Part shown: one piece after another, positions 6,075 to 11,927 of the stretch
Layout of the letters: each line of letters opens with the position of its first letter
Position numbering within the stretch: position 1 is the first letter of the stretch
Source of the DNA: CAXYVC01 sp964292295
GTDB lineage: Bacteria > Acidobacteriota > Holophagae > Holophagales > Holophagaceae
Reading direction: 5' to 3'
Length of the DNA stretch: 11,927 nt
NCBI GenBank assembly: GCA_964292295.1
Contig: CAXYVC010000081.1
Location: forward strand, 1 to 11,927
The notes under the pieces: model-generated
What the model was told of the DNA's origin: nothing
The model's input: only the letters and a program-made list of their open reading frames with translations
Database searches by the model: none
Translations under genes and position numbers: made by a program

Positions 6075-6833
6075 ATGGCTGCCATCTCCATGAAGGAACT
6101 GCTCGAGGCGGGCGTCCACTTCGGTCACCAGACCAAGCGCTGGAACCCGAAGATGAAGAAGTACATCTTCGGCGCGCGCAACAGCATCTACATCATCGAC
6201 CTCCAGAAGACCCTGCGCCTGTGGAACCAGGCCGCGGGCTTCCTGACGAAGGCGGCGTCCCAGGGCAAGACCTTCCTCTTCGTGGCCACGAAGCCCCAGG
6301 CCCAGGAGCTGATCGCCGAGCAGGCGCAGCGCTGCGGCGCCTTCTTCGTGAACAACCGCTGGCTGGGCGGCATGCTCACCAACTTCGCCACGATCAAGAA
6401 GAGCCTGGACAAGCTGAAGGAGATCGAGGCCACGCTGAACGATCCGGCGAAGACGGCCCAGATGTCCAAGAAGGAGATCCTCACCCTCACCCGCGCCAAG
6501 CTGAAGCTCGAGGGGTCCTTCCACGGCATCCGCGACATGCGCCAGGTGCCCGACGTGATCTTCGTGATCGATCCCCACCGCGAGGACATCGCCATCACCG
6601 AGGCCAACAAGCTGGGCATCCCCGTGGTGGCCATCGTGGACACCAACTGCGATCCCGACAAGATCGACTACGTGATTCCCGGCAACGACGACGCGATCCG
6701 CTCCATCCTGCTCTTCTCCGAGCGCGTGGCCGACAGCATCCTCGAGGGCCGCCAGGCCTTCCAGGACAAGGCGGACAACGACGACATGAAGGCCATGATG
6801 GCCGAGAAGATGAACGAAGGCGCCGAGGCCTGA
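6075..6833 (+). CDS. rpsB: 30S ribosomal protein S2
   Basis: S2 (252 residues; about 241 in E. coli) binds the 30S subunit between head and body near S1. It begins ISMKELLEAGVHFGHQTKRW, the signature start. It has KTLFLFV-type strand residues, NNRWLGGMLTNFATIKKSL and the DVIFVIDPHREDIAITEANKL region typical of the family. The ATG at 6075 is chosen over the in-frame ATG at 6060 because GGGAGG lies 6 bases before it and it gives the normal N-terminus. The C-terminus is a short charged, Met-containing tail. It is paired with tsf 91 bases downstream, as in most bacteria. Confidence 0.98.
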   Translation: MAAISMKELLEAGVHFGHQTKRWNPKMKKYIFGARNSIYIIDLQKTLRLWNQAAGFLTKAASQGKTFLFVATKPQAQELIAEQAQRCGAFFVNNRWLGGMLTNFATIKKSLDKLKEIEATLNDPAKTAQMSKKEILTLTRAKLKLEGSFHGIRDMRQVPDVIFVIDPHREDIAITEANKLGIPVVAIVDTNCDPDKIDYVIPGNDDAIRSILLFSERVADSILEGRQAFQDKADNDDMKAMMAEKMNEGAEA

Positions 6834-6847
6834 TCGTTCCCGGTTCC

Positions 6848-6886
6848 GCGGCCAGCCTGGCGTGCCCCGCGCACGGGGCTGGCCGC
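6848..6886 (+). terminator. Compound hairpin between rpsB and tsf (possible attenuator)
   Basis: An outer perfect 10-bp stem GCGGCCAGCC/GGCTGGCCGC (6848-6857, 6877-6886) encloses an inner 5-bp stem CGTGC/GCACG (6861-6865, 6871-6875). AGCTCTTTCC follows, a short pyrimidine-rich run rather than a T-tract. It lies 15 bases after the rpsB stop and 26 bases before the tsf Shine-Dalgarno. It could partly terminate and so set the S2 to EF-Ts ratio, or protect the rpsB 3' end. No tsf promoter is evident. Confidence 0.55.
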
Positions 6887-6924
6887 AGCTCTTTCCGATC
6901 CGCTTTCAACGCAAGGAGAATCCC

Positions 6925-7584
<660 letters not shown>

Positions 7585-7614
7585 GGGGCTCCCGAACGGG
7601 CCCTTGGTGTACCG

Positions 7615-7638
7615 AGAGGCGGCGGTGGCGCCGCCTCT
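7615..7638 (+). terminator. Perfect 10-bp hairpin after tsf
   Basis: AGAGGCGGCG (7615-7624), loop GTGG, CGCCGCCTCT (7629-7638), then TTCGCAT. The stem is perfect but the T-tract is almost absent. Two smaller perfect stems follow before fabD: GGAAC/GTTCC (7649-7661) and GAGCGGC/GCCGCTC (7670-7686). The group may partly uncouple fabD from tsf. I find no clear fabD promoter in this 121-base spacer. Confidence 0.5.
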
Positions 7639-7705
7639 TCGCATGTCCGGAACGCGGTTCCCAACCTACGAGCGGCCCGGCCGCTCCCCATTCGTGAGGC
7701 ATTCC

Positions 7706-8644
7706 ATGAGCAAAGTCGCATGGCTGTTCCCCGGGCAGGGCTCCCAGGCCGTGGGCATGGGCATGGCGCTGGCCCAGGCCGAGCCCGCCGCCGCGGCGGT
7801 CCTGCGCGAGGCCGACGCGGCGCTGGCCTTCGCCCTCTCCCAGGTCATGGCCGAAGGCCCTGAGGAAACCCTGAAGCTCACCGAACACACCCAGCCCGCC
7901 ATCCTCACCCACAGCACGATGGTGGTGAAGGCCTTCGGCGCCCGGCTGCCCAAGGCCGACTTCGTGGCGGGACATTCCTTGGGCGAGTACAGCGCCCTGG
8001 TGGCCGCTGGCGCCCTCTCCTATGCGGACGCCGTGCGCACCGTGCGTGCGCGCGGACGGGCCATGCAGAGCGCCGTTCCCGTGGGGGTCGGCGCCATGGC
8101 GGCCATCATCGGCATGAAGGTGGAGGATGTGGAGGCCGGCTGCGCCGAGGCCGCCGCGCAGACGGGCAAGGTCGTGGTGCCCGCGAACTTCAACGGCGCG
8201 GGCCAGGTGGTGATCGCCGGCCACGCCGAGGCGGTGGACGCGGCCATCGAGATCCTGAAGGGCAAGGGCGGCCGCAAGATGGTCAAGCTCCCCGTGAGCG
8301 CGCCCTTCCACAGTCCCCTCATGGAGCCCGCCCAGGCCGCCATGGAGCCCGTCCTGAAGGCCCTCGCCTTCCAGGCGCCCTGCTGCCCCCTGGTGAACAA
8401 CGTGGACGCCGCCGTGGTCACGGAGCCCGAGCGCCTGCGGGACGGCCTGCTGCGCCAGATCCCCGGCGCCGTGCGCTGGGAGGCCACCATGCGCCTCCTG
8501 CTGGAGGCGGGCGTGACGACCTTCCTGGAGCTGGGTCCCGGCAAGGTGCTCTCCGGCATCGCCGGGCGCATGGCGAAGGAGGTCGGCATCGAGGTGAAGA
8601 CCGCCTCCATCGGCGCCCCCGAGGACCTGGTCCAGTTGGGCTGA
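7706..8644 (+). CDS. fabD: Malonyl-CoA:ACP transacylase (FabD)
   Basis: FabD (312 residues, normal length) transfers malonyl from CoA to acyl carrier protein to supply fatty-acid elongation. The sequence has LFPGQGSQ (7-14) with oxyanion Gln11, and the nucleophile elbow GHSLGEYSA with Ser91. Arg116 in RARGRAMQ would hold the malonyl carboxylate, and His202 in SAPFHSPLM is the catalytic base. NGAGQVVIAG and FLELGPGKVL complete the family pattern. The ATG at 7706 has GAGG 6 bases before it and matches the family start; the in-frame stretch upstream to 7604 is spacer hairpin sequence. It stands after tsf rather than among other fab genes, an unusual but not unique position. Confidence 0.97.
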   Translation: MSKVAWLFPGQGSQAVGMGMALAQAEPAAAAVLREADAALAFALSQVMAEGPEETLKLTEHTQPAILTHSTMVVKAFGARLPKADFVAGHSLGEYSALVAAGALSYADAVRTVRARGRAMQSAVPVGVGAMAAIIGMKVEDVEAGCAEAAAQTGKVVVPANFNGAGQVVIAGHAEAVDAAIEILKGKGGRKMVKLPVSAPFHSPLMEPAQAAMEPVLKALAFQAPCCPLVNNVDAAVVTEPERLRDGLLRQIPGAVRWEATMRLLLEAGVTTFLELGPGKVLSGIAGRMAKEVGIEVKTASIGAPEDLVQLG

Positions 8645-8661
8645 ACGTGGATGATGCGATT

Positions 8662-8698
8662 GCGGCCCGGCTGTTTGCGGAGCTGACAGCCGGGCCGC
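8662..8698 (+). terminator. Perfect 13-bp inverted repeat after fabD
   Basis: GCGGCCCGGCTGT (8662-8674) and ACAGCCGGGCCGC (8686-8698) are exact complements around an 11-base loop, 17 bases after the fabD stop. No T-tract follows (GGTGTCGGG). It probably ends or protects the fabD message despite lacking the usual T-run. It is one of several inverted repeats crowded into the convergent spacer 8645-8838. Confidence 0.55.
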
Positions 8699-8710
8699 GG
8701 TGTCGGGCCA

Positions 8711-8758
8711 GGGGGGCCGGCCCCCCTTGGATGCGACCCGCGAGCGGCGATCGCTCGC
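8711..8758. repeat. Palindrome and inverted repeat in convergent spacer
   Basis: GGGGGGCCGGCCCCCC (8711-8726) is a perfect 16-bp palindrome flanked by CCA and TTGG. GCGAGCG/CGCTCGC (8740-8746, 8752-8758) is a 7-bp inverted repeat with a 5-base loop. Neither lies in a gene, and neither is followed by a T-run on either strand. The function is unknown. They may be barriers between the convergent fabD and hemolysin III-like transcripts or a compositional by-product of high GC. Confidence 0.4.
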
Positions 8759-8795
8759 ATGCAGCCCCAGGCGAGCCCCTCGTTTGGCTCAAGAG

Positions 8796-8835
8796 CAAAA
8801 TCCGGGGTGAAGCCGCCCGCGGGCGGCCCCTTCAC
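8796..8835 (-). terminator. Terminator of the hemolysin III-like gene
   Basis: On the minus strand GTGAAG, a GGG bulge, then CCGCCC-GCG-GGGCGG and CTTCAC form a long stem (8807-8835). CCCCGGATTTTG follows, containing four T. The plus-strand core 8812-8827 is a perfect 16-base palindrome. It begins 3 bases after the stop codon of the gene it would terminate. Confidence 0.6.
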
Positions 8836-8838
8836 GCG

Positions 8839-9483
8839 TCAGCGGGGAATGAGCCAGCCAATCACCGCCACGGCGTGGCAGGCGCTGCCCGCCAGCACGA
8901 AGAGGTGCCACACGGCGTGGCCGAAGCGCAAGCGGCTGTCCAGGGCGTAGAAGGCGAGGCCCGTCGTGTAGGCCACGCCCCCGCCCAGGAGCCAGAGCAG
9001 GGCCGGCCGGGGCAGGGCGCGCACCAGGGGCCCCAGGGCGAGGATCACCAGCCAGCCCATGACCAGGTAGAAGAGGGCCGAGATGATCTCGTAGCGGAAG
9101 CCCAGCAGCGCCTTGAAGGCGATGCCCAGCACGGCCAGGCCCCAGATGGTGCCGAAGAGGCTCCAGCCCCAGCCGCCCCGCAGGCCGATCAGGCAGAAGG
9201 GCGTGTAGGTGCCGGCGATGAGCAGGTAGATGCCCGCGTGGTCCAGCACCCGGAAGAGAGGCTTCACGCGCGGGTTGCGCAGGCCGTGGTACAGCGCGGA
9301 GAGCAGATACAGCAGCACGAGGGTGGCGCCGAAGAGGGCGCAGGCCACGACGTGGCGGGCGCTGCCCCGCAGGGCGGCGAAGGTGACGAGCACCGCCAGG
9401 AAGGCCACGGACAGCAGGGCTCCGAGGCCATGGGTCGCGCTGTTGAGGGCTTCTTCCGCGGGGCTCTGGGGACGCTTGGCCAT
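8839..9483 (-). CDS. Hemolysin III / YqfA family membrane protein (PAQR-like)
   Basis: A 214-residue integral membrane protein with seven predicted helices, of the hemolysin III family that is distantly related to PAQR receptors (E. coli YqfA is about 219 residues). Landmarks are Ser15-to-His18 in NSATHGLGALL, SALYH (62-66), LDHAGIYLLIAGTYTPF (80-96), and the helix 7 pair HAVWH (189-193) with His203. The Ser, Asp and His residues match those thought to bind a metal in this superfamily. Despite the name, most members are not shown to be haemolysins; a role in membrane lipid or stress response is plausible but unproven. The start MAKRPQSP is preferred, although its Shine-Dalgarno is weak; an ATG five codons upstream (9498) is possible. 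Confidence 0.9.
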   Translation of the reverse strand: MAKRPQSPAEEALNSATHGLGALLSVAFLAVLVTFAALRGSARHVVACALFGATLVLLYLLSALYHGLRNPRVKPLFRVLDHAGIYLLIAGTYTPFCLIGLRGGWGWSLFGTIWGLAVLGIAFKALLGFRYEIISALFYLVMGWLVILALGPLVRALPRPALLWLLGGGVAYTTGLAFYALDSRLRFGHAVWHLFVLAGSACHAVAVIGWLIPR

Positions 9484-9526
9484 GGTCCAGCCTAGCATCG
9501 CGTCGTAGCCTGGAGGCATGGACCGG

Positions 9527-9985
9527 ATGCCCCTTCCCCTCCCGCGGCGCGCGCTGTTGTGGCCTTGCCTGGCGGGGCTTGGCATGGCCCTCAACGCCCT
9601 GTTCCAGGCCTCCCGGCTGTGGCCGGGGCGTCCCTGGCCAGCCCTGGGGCTGGGCCTGCTGGGGCTTGCGGCGGGCGCGCTCCTCGCCCTCCAGGGGCTG
9701 GTCTTCCGCTGGGCGGAGCTCGGCTGCGATGGTGCGCGGCTCGTCCTGAAGCCGGGAGGGGGCCTGGCGCGTCTTCCGGGCTGGATGCTGCGCCCCTTCA
9801 CCCGGGCCCATCGCGAGGGCTTCCTGGAGCTCCCTCTGGGGGAGGCGCGCCTGGAATGGGTGGGCCGAACCCTGCTCCTCCACGGCCACCCCGAGAGCGA
9901 CGTGGTGCTGGGGCGTGGGGCCACGGCGGAGCGGGTGGCGGCCTGGCTCCAGGCGCGGGGCGTCCCGGCCCCGGTGGGGCGTTGA
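9527..9985 (+). CDS. Uncharacterised small membrane protein
   Basis: I do not recognise this protein. From the start used here it has 152 residues. A basic LPRRALL segment is followed by two hydrophobic stretches at about 8-25 and 33-52, consistent with a two-helix membrane anchor. A soluble, Arg- and Leu-rich domain of about 95 residues follows, which could be a small PH-like beta domain (for example LGCDGARLVLKPGG, LELPLGEARLEWVGRTLLL), but that is a weak impression. TGGAGG lies 10 bases before the ATG at 9527 and only 1 base before an ATG at 9518, so the later start is preferred. The stop overlaps the start of the next gene, implying co-translation with the hydrolase. Confidence 0.7.
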   Translation: MPLPLPRRALLWPCLAGLGMALNALFQASRLWPGRPWPALGLGLLGLAAGALLALQGLVFRWAELGCDGARLVLKPGGGLARLPGWMLRPFTRAHREGFLELPLGEARLEWVGRTLLLHGHPESDVVLGRGATAERVAAWLQARGVPAPVGR

Positions 9986-10704
9986 GCGTCCTCGTCTACC
10001 TCCACGGCTTCGCCTCGGGGCCCGCAGGGCACAAGGCAGCGCACTGCAGGGCCTGGGCCGCGGCCCACGGCGTGGCCTTCCACGCACCGGACCTCAACCT
10101 GCCCAGCTTCGAGGCGCTCACCTTCAGCGCCCAGGTGGCGGCGGTGGAGGCCCTGCTGGCGGCGCTTCCAGAGCCCCCCGTGCTGGCGGGGGCCTCGCTC
10201 GGGGGCGTGGTGGCGGCGGCCGTGGCCCACCGGGGTCGCTGCCGTTTGCGCGGGCTCGTGCTGCTGGCGCCCGCCTTCGGCTTCGCCCGCCGGCGCCTCC
10301 TGGGGCGCCGCTGGGAGGGCTACCGGCGGCGCGGGCGCATCCGCGTCTTCCACCACGGGAGCGGCGCCTGGTGCCTGCTGGGTCCGGCACTGCTGGCCGA
10401 TCTTGCCGCCTGGGCCGACGACGAGGGGTGGAGGCTGGGGGCGCCCCTCTGGGTGCTCCACGGGCGCAGGGATGAGAGCGTGCCCCTGGACCTGAGCGAA
10501 GCCTTCGTCCGCCGCCACCCGGGCAGCCGGATGTGCGTGCTTGACGACGACCACGCCCTGCTGGCGCCGGGGAGTCTGGCGGCCCTGGATGCGGCGCTCG
10601 CGGAGGCCTTCGGGCTCAGTCCAGGCGATCCAGGTCGCGCAGGCCGGGGGGCGGGTCCAGATCCAGACGCCGCTGCTCCAGGCGGAGGGTCCACCACGCC
10701 TTGA
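9982..10704 (+). CDS. Alpha/beta hydrolase, YqiA/YcfP-like esterase
   Basis: A 240-residue small alpha/beta hydrolase. The oxyanion region is LVYLHGFASGP (4-14), the nucleophile elbow GASLGG with Ser72, the acid HGRRDESVPL with Asp164, and the base DDDHAL with His191. All catalytic parts are present, so it is probably an active esterase or thioesterase of unknown substrate. The start is a TTG (9982-9984) overlapping the TGA stop of the membrane-protein gene; no ATG or GTG start in frame keeps the LVYLHGF strand intact. Residues after about 211 (GLSPGDPGRAGRG...) are Gly/Pro/Ala-rich. They are encoded opposite the rimM 3' end and look like read-on rather than conserved fold. Confidence 0.82.
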   Translation: MSVLVYLHGFASGPAGHKAAHCRAWAAAHGVAFHAPDLNLPSFEALTFSAQVAAVEALLAALPEPPVLAGASLGGVVAAAVAHRGRCRLRGLVLLAPAFGFARRRLLGRRWEGYRRRGRIRVFHHGSGAWCLLGPALLADLAAWADDEGWRLGAPLWVLHGRRDESVPLDLSEAFVRRHPGSRMCVLDDDHALLAPGSLAALDAALAEAFGLSPGDPGRAGRGAGPDPDAAAPGGGSTTP

Positions 10705-11167
10705 TGTAGGGCACCTCGCGGGCGCCGGTGCGGCCGGGGCGGCAGTCCCGGATCACCACCATGTCGTAGCCCATGGCCGTCGGGTCCAGGCGCAGCACTT
10801 CGCCCACCAGCTGGTCCTGCACGTAGACCTCGCAGCCGATCCAGTCGTGGCGGAAACTTTCGCCTTCGCCCAGGCGGGCCTGGTCCTCGGGCATCCACAG
10901 GGCCCAGCCCTTGCAGAACTCCACGGCGCTGCGGTCCGGCAGCTCGTGAAAGGCCGCGCAGGGGCGCTCCTGGTGCCAGCGGAAGCTGCGCACCGTGACG
11001 CTGCGTACGCCCTCCGGGGGAACCTCCAGGTGCTGGAGGTCCAGCTCCGGGGGGGCCAGCACCAGGCCCTTGAGCTCCGGGAGCCGCTCCAGGTCATCCC
11101 CCACGGCGTGGAGGAGCACCTCACCCTTCAGGCCCTGCACCTTGGCGAGCTGGCCCAGCAGGAACAT
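10616..11167 (-). CDS. rimM: Ribosome maturation factor RimM
   Basis: RimM (183 residues, normal length) helps 30S head maturation and binds S19. The N-terminal domain begins LLGQLAKVQGLKGEV, the family's G.i.k.qGlkGEv pattern. The C-terminal PRC-barrel has GWALWMPEDQARL, HDWIGCEVY, VGEVLRLDPTAMGYDMVVI and EVPYIKAWW-TL followed by RRLDLDPPPGL. The ATG starts 1 base after the khpA TGA, with GGGGAGG 6 bases upstream, so it is translationally coupled to khpA. Unlike the common rpsP-rimM-trmD-rplS order, no trmD follows; the gene instead overlaps a convergent hydrolase by 89 bp. Confidence 0.93.
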   Translation of the reverse strand: MFLLGQLAKVQGLKGEVLLHAVGDDLERLPELKGLVLAPPELDLQHLEVPPEGVRSVTVRSFRWHQERPCAAFHELPDRSAVEFCKGWALWMPEDQARLGEGESFRHDWIGCEVYVQDQLVGEVLRLDPTAMGYDMVVIRDCRPGRTGAREVPYIKAWWTLRLEQRRLDLDPPPGLRDLDRLD

Positions 11168-11168
11168 G

Positions 11169-11444
11169 TCAGGCCTCCCCGGCCGGGGCCCCGTCCTTGC
11201 CCTCGTCCTCGTCGGAGAGCTCGATGTTCACGAAGAGGCCGGCCTTCTCGCCCGCGGCCTTGGCCACGGTGCGCAGGCTGCTGATCATGCGCCCGCTCTT
11301 GCCGATGATGCGGCCGCGGTCCGGCTGGGCCGCAAAGATGAGGGCTTCGCGCTTGCGCCCCTCGCCGCTGACTTCCACGCGCAGCTGCTCCGGGTGGTCC
11401 AGCAGGGGGGTGAGGACGTCCTTGAGGAAGGCTTCCAGGTCCAC
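11169..11444 (-). CDS. khpA: KH-domain RNA-binding protein KhpA
   Basis: A 91-residue single-KH protein of the KhpA/YlqC family, located between rpsP and rimM as in many bacteria. It starts MDLEAFLKDVLTPLLDHPEQLRV-like (first residues), has the RNA-binding GRIIGKSGR loop (44-52, GxxG at 48-51), a following helix MISSLRTVAKAAG, and an acidic C-terminal tail (about 76-91). In Gram-positives KhpA pairs with KhpB and affects cell division and RNA binding; its role here is inferred from family. The start codon is GTG (11442-11444), with GGAG 6 bases before it. The strong terminator after rpsP ends only about 22 bases before this start. Confidence 0.93.
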   Translation of the reverse strand: MDLEAFLKDVLTPLLDHPEQLRVEVSGEGRKREALIFAAQPDRGRIIGKSGRMISSLRTVAKAAGEKAGLFVNIELSDEDEGKDGAPAGEA

Positions 11445-11466
11445 GGGCTTCTCCGGGGTCTAGCAC

Positions 11467-11490
11467 AAAAAGCCGGGCGCCGCCCGGCTT
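11467..11490 (-). terminator. Intrinsic terminator between rpsP and khpA
   Basis: On the minus strand AAGCCGGGC (11482-11490), loop GGC, GCCCGGCTT (11470-11478) form a 9-bp stem with the T-run at 11467-11471. This is a classic factor-independent terminator, 20 bases after the rpsP stop. It lies within an operon and not at its end, so it likely attenuates khpA-rimM. Confidence 0.88.
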
Positions 11491-11509
11491 CCTGAGCTAC
11501 GGGATCCGA

Positions 11510-11752
11510 CTAGAGGATCGCGTGCTTCTTGAACAGGTCGACGACGGTCTTGGAGGGCTGGGCGCCCTTGGCCAGCCAGGCCTTGGCCTTCTCCGCGTCG
11601 ATGCGGACATTCTCGCCGGAGGTGGCGATGGGATTCACGAAGCCAAGCACCTCCAGCGCGCGGCCGGTGGGGATGCGATCGTTCTCGGACACGACGATGT
11701 GATAGAAGGGCCGCTTCTTGGCGCCATTGCGAGCAAGACGGATAGCGAGCAT
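11510..11752 (-). CDS. rpsP: 30S ribosomal protein S16
   Basis: S16 (80 residues; about 82 in E. coli) is needed for 30S assembly. It begins MLAIRLARNGAKKRPFYHI, the conserved start, then VVSENDRIPTGRALEVLGFVNP-type sequence (about 21-41). It ends with a helix containing AWLAKGAQPSKTVVDLFKKH. GGAG lies 5 bases before the ATG. The gene follows ffh after 57 bases and has its own candidate promoter and terminator, fitting the very high expression of a ribosomal protein beside low-expressed neighbours. Confidence 0.98.
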   Translation of the reverse strand: MLAIRLARNGAKKRPFYHIVVSENDRIPTGRALEVLGFVNPIATSGENVRIDAEKAKAWLAKGAQPSKTVVDLFKKHAIL

Positions 11753-11772
11753 TCGAACTCCTCGAGCGGATC

Positions 11773-11801
11773 AGTGTACCCCGGAATGCCTGGAGACCCA
11801 A
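11773..11801 (-). promoter_or_regulatory. Candidate promoter for rpsP
   Basis: On the minus strand TTGGGT (11796-11801) and TACACT (11773-11778) are separated by 17 bases. The -10 box matches four of six consensus positions and the -35 box three of six. A start near 11766 would leave a leader of about 14 bases. It lies in the ffh-rpsP spacer; read-through from ffh is an alternative source of transcript. Confidence 0.45.
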
Positions 11802-11809
11802 GCACAAGT

Positions 11810-11927
11810 TCAGAAGGGCAGCCCCGGGAGGCCTCCCCCCATCTTGCCAGACATGGCCTGCATGCGGTTCATGGAGCCGGGGTCGTTCATCTGCGTCATC
11901 CTTCTGACGATTGCCCGGTACTGCTGC
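11810..11927 (-). CDS. ffh: Signal recognition particle protein Ffh, C-terminal end (partial)
   Basis: Only the last 38 codons and the stop lie in the window; the gene continues beyond its right edge. The peptide is rich in Met (residues such as RRMTQMND and NRMQAMSGKMGG) and ends GLPGLPF, typical of the M-domain tail of Ffh after the 4.5S RNA-binding helices. Ffh is the GTPase that with 4.5S RNA targets membrane proteins co-translationally. The ffh-rpsP-khpA-rimM order is a common bacterial arrangement and supports the call. The length and remaining domains cannot be assessed. Confidence 0.85.
   Translation of the reverse strand, partial: QQYRAIVRRMTQMNDPGSMNRMQAMSGKMGGGLPGLPF

Noticed and set aside
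8839..9483. Calling the hemolysin III-like protein a virulence toxin
   Set aside because: The family name is historical. Seven helices and PAQR-like metal ligands do not establish haemolytic activity, and there is no virulence context.
9484..10554. N-terminal extension of the hemolysin III-like protein to 571 residues
   Set aside because: The extra residues lie antisense to two plus-strand genes and look like non-coding Arg/Pro-rich translation; family members are about 210-220 residues.

Overview
The window is very GC-rich chromosomal DNA of bacterial housekeeping character. It has no mobile element, CRISPR array or phage gene. Protein style and content (EF-P with a non-lysine tip, a 219-residue EF-Ts, a short ffh/rpsP/khpA/rimM cluster, a Cache-type chemoreceptor) suggest Acidobacteriota, perhaps class Holophagae (Geothrix/Holophaga-like). 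That placement is an inference from recall and was not tested by a search.

Layout. Bases 1-78 are homopolymer G with a G-run/C-run fold-back, more likely a sequence-end artefact than biology. On the minus strand follow a methyl-accepting chemotaxis protein (114-1685), efp (1786-2352), tRNA-Val(CAC) (2431-2505) and an AspC/TyrB-like aminotransferase (2549-3763). Good intrinsic terminators sit after efp and after the tRNA. Divergently, on the plus strand, lies a PseG/SpsG-family protein (3889-4962).

The plus strand then carries a translation block: rplM-rpsI (L13-S9), rpsB-tsf (S2-EF-Ts) and fabD (malonyl-CoA:ACP transacylase). The spacers after rpsI, rpsB, tsf and fabD each hold one or more perfect inverted repeats, including stems of 10, 10, 10 and 13 bp, mostly without a T-tract. 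The rpsI-rpsB spacer has four hairpins in a row and looks like a structured mRNA leader.

Convergent to fabD is a hemolysin III/YqfA-type seven-helix membrane protein (8839-9483). Divergent from that is a two-gene unit: an unrecognised small membrane protein (9527-9985) and an alpha/beta hydrolase (9982-10704) that probably starts with TTG inside the previous stop. The hydrolase reads 89 bp into the 3' end of rimM on the other strand. The last block, all minus strand, is ffh (C-terminus only, 11810-11927), rpsP (S16), khpA (KH-domain RNA-binding protein) and rimM. A strong terminator lies between rpsP and khpA, so khpA-rimM probably depend on read-through.

Most genes serve making or targeting proteins: ribosomal proteins, elongation factors, tRNA, ribosome maturation and SRP. 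I found no clearly new multi-gene system. The best leads are the rpsB leader, the series of T-poor hairpins, the Asn34 EF-P and the two terminators placed just in front of efp and khpA.
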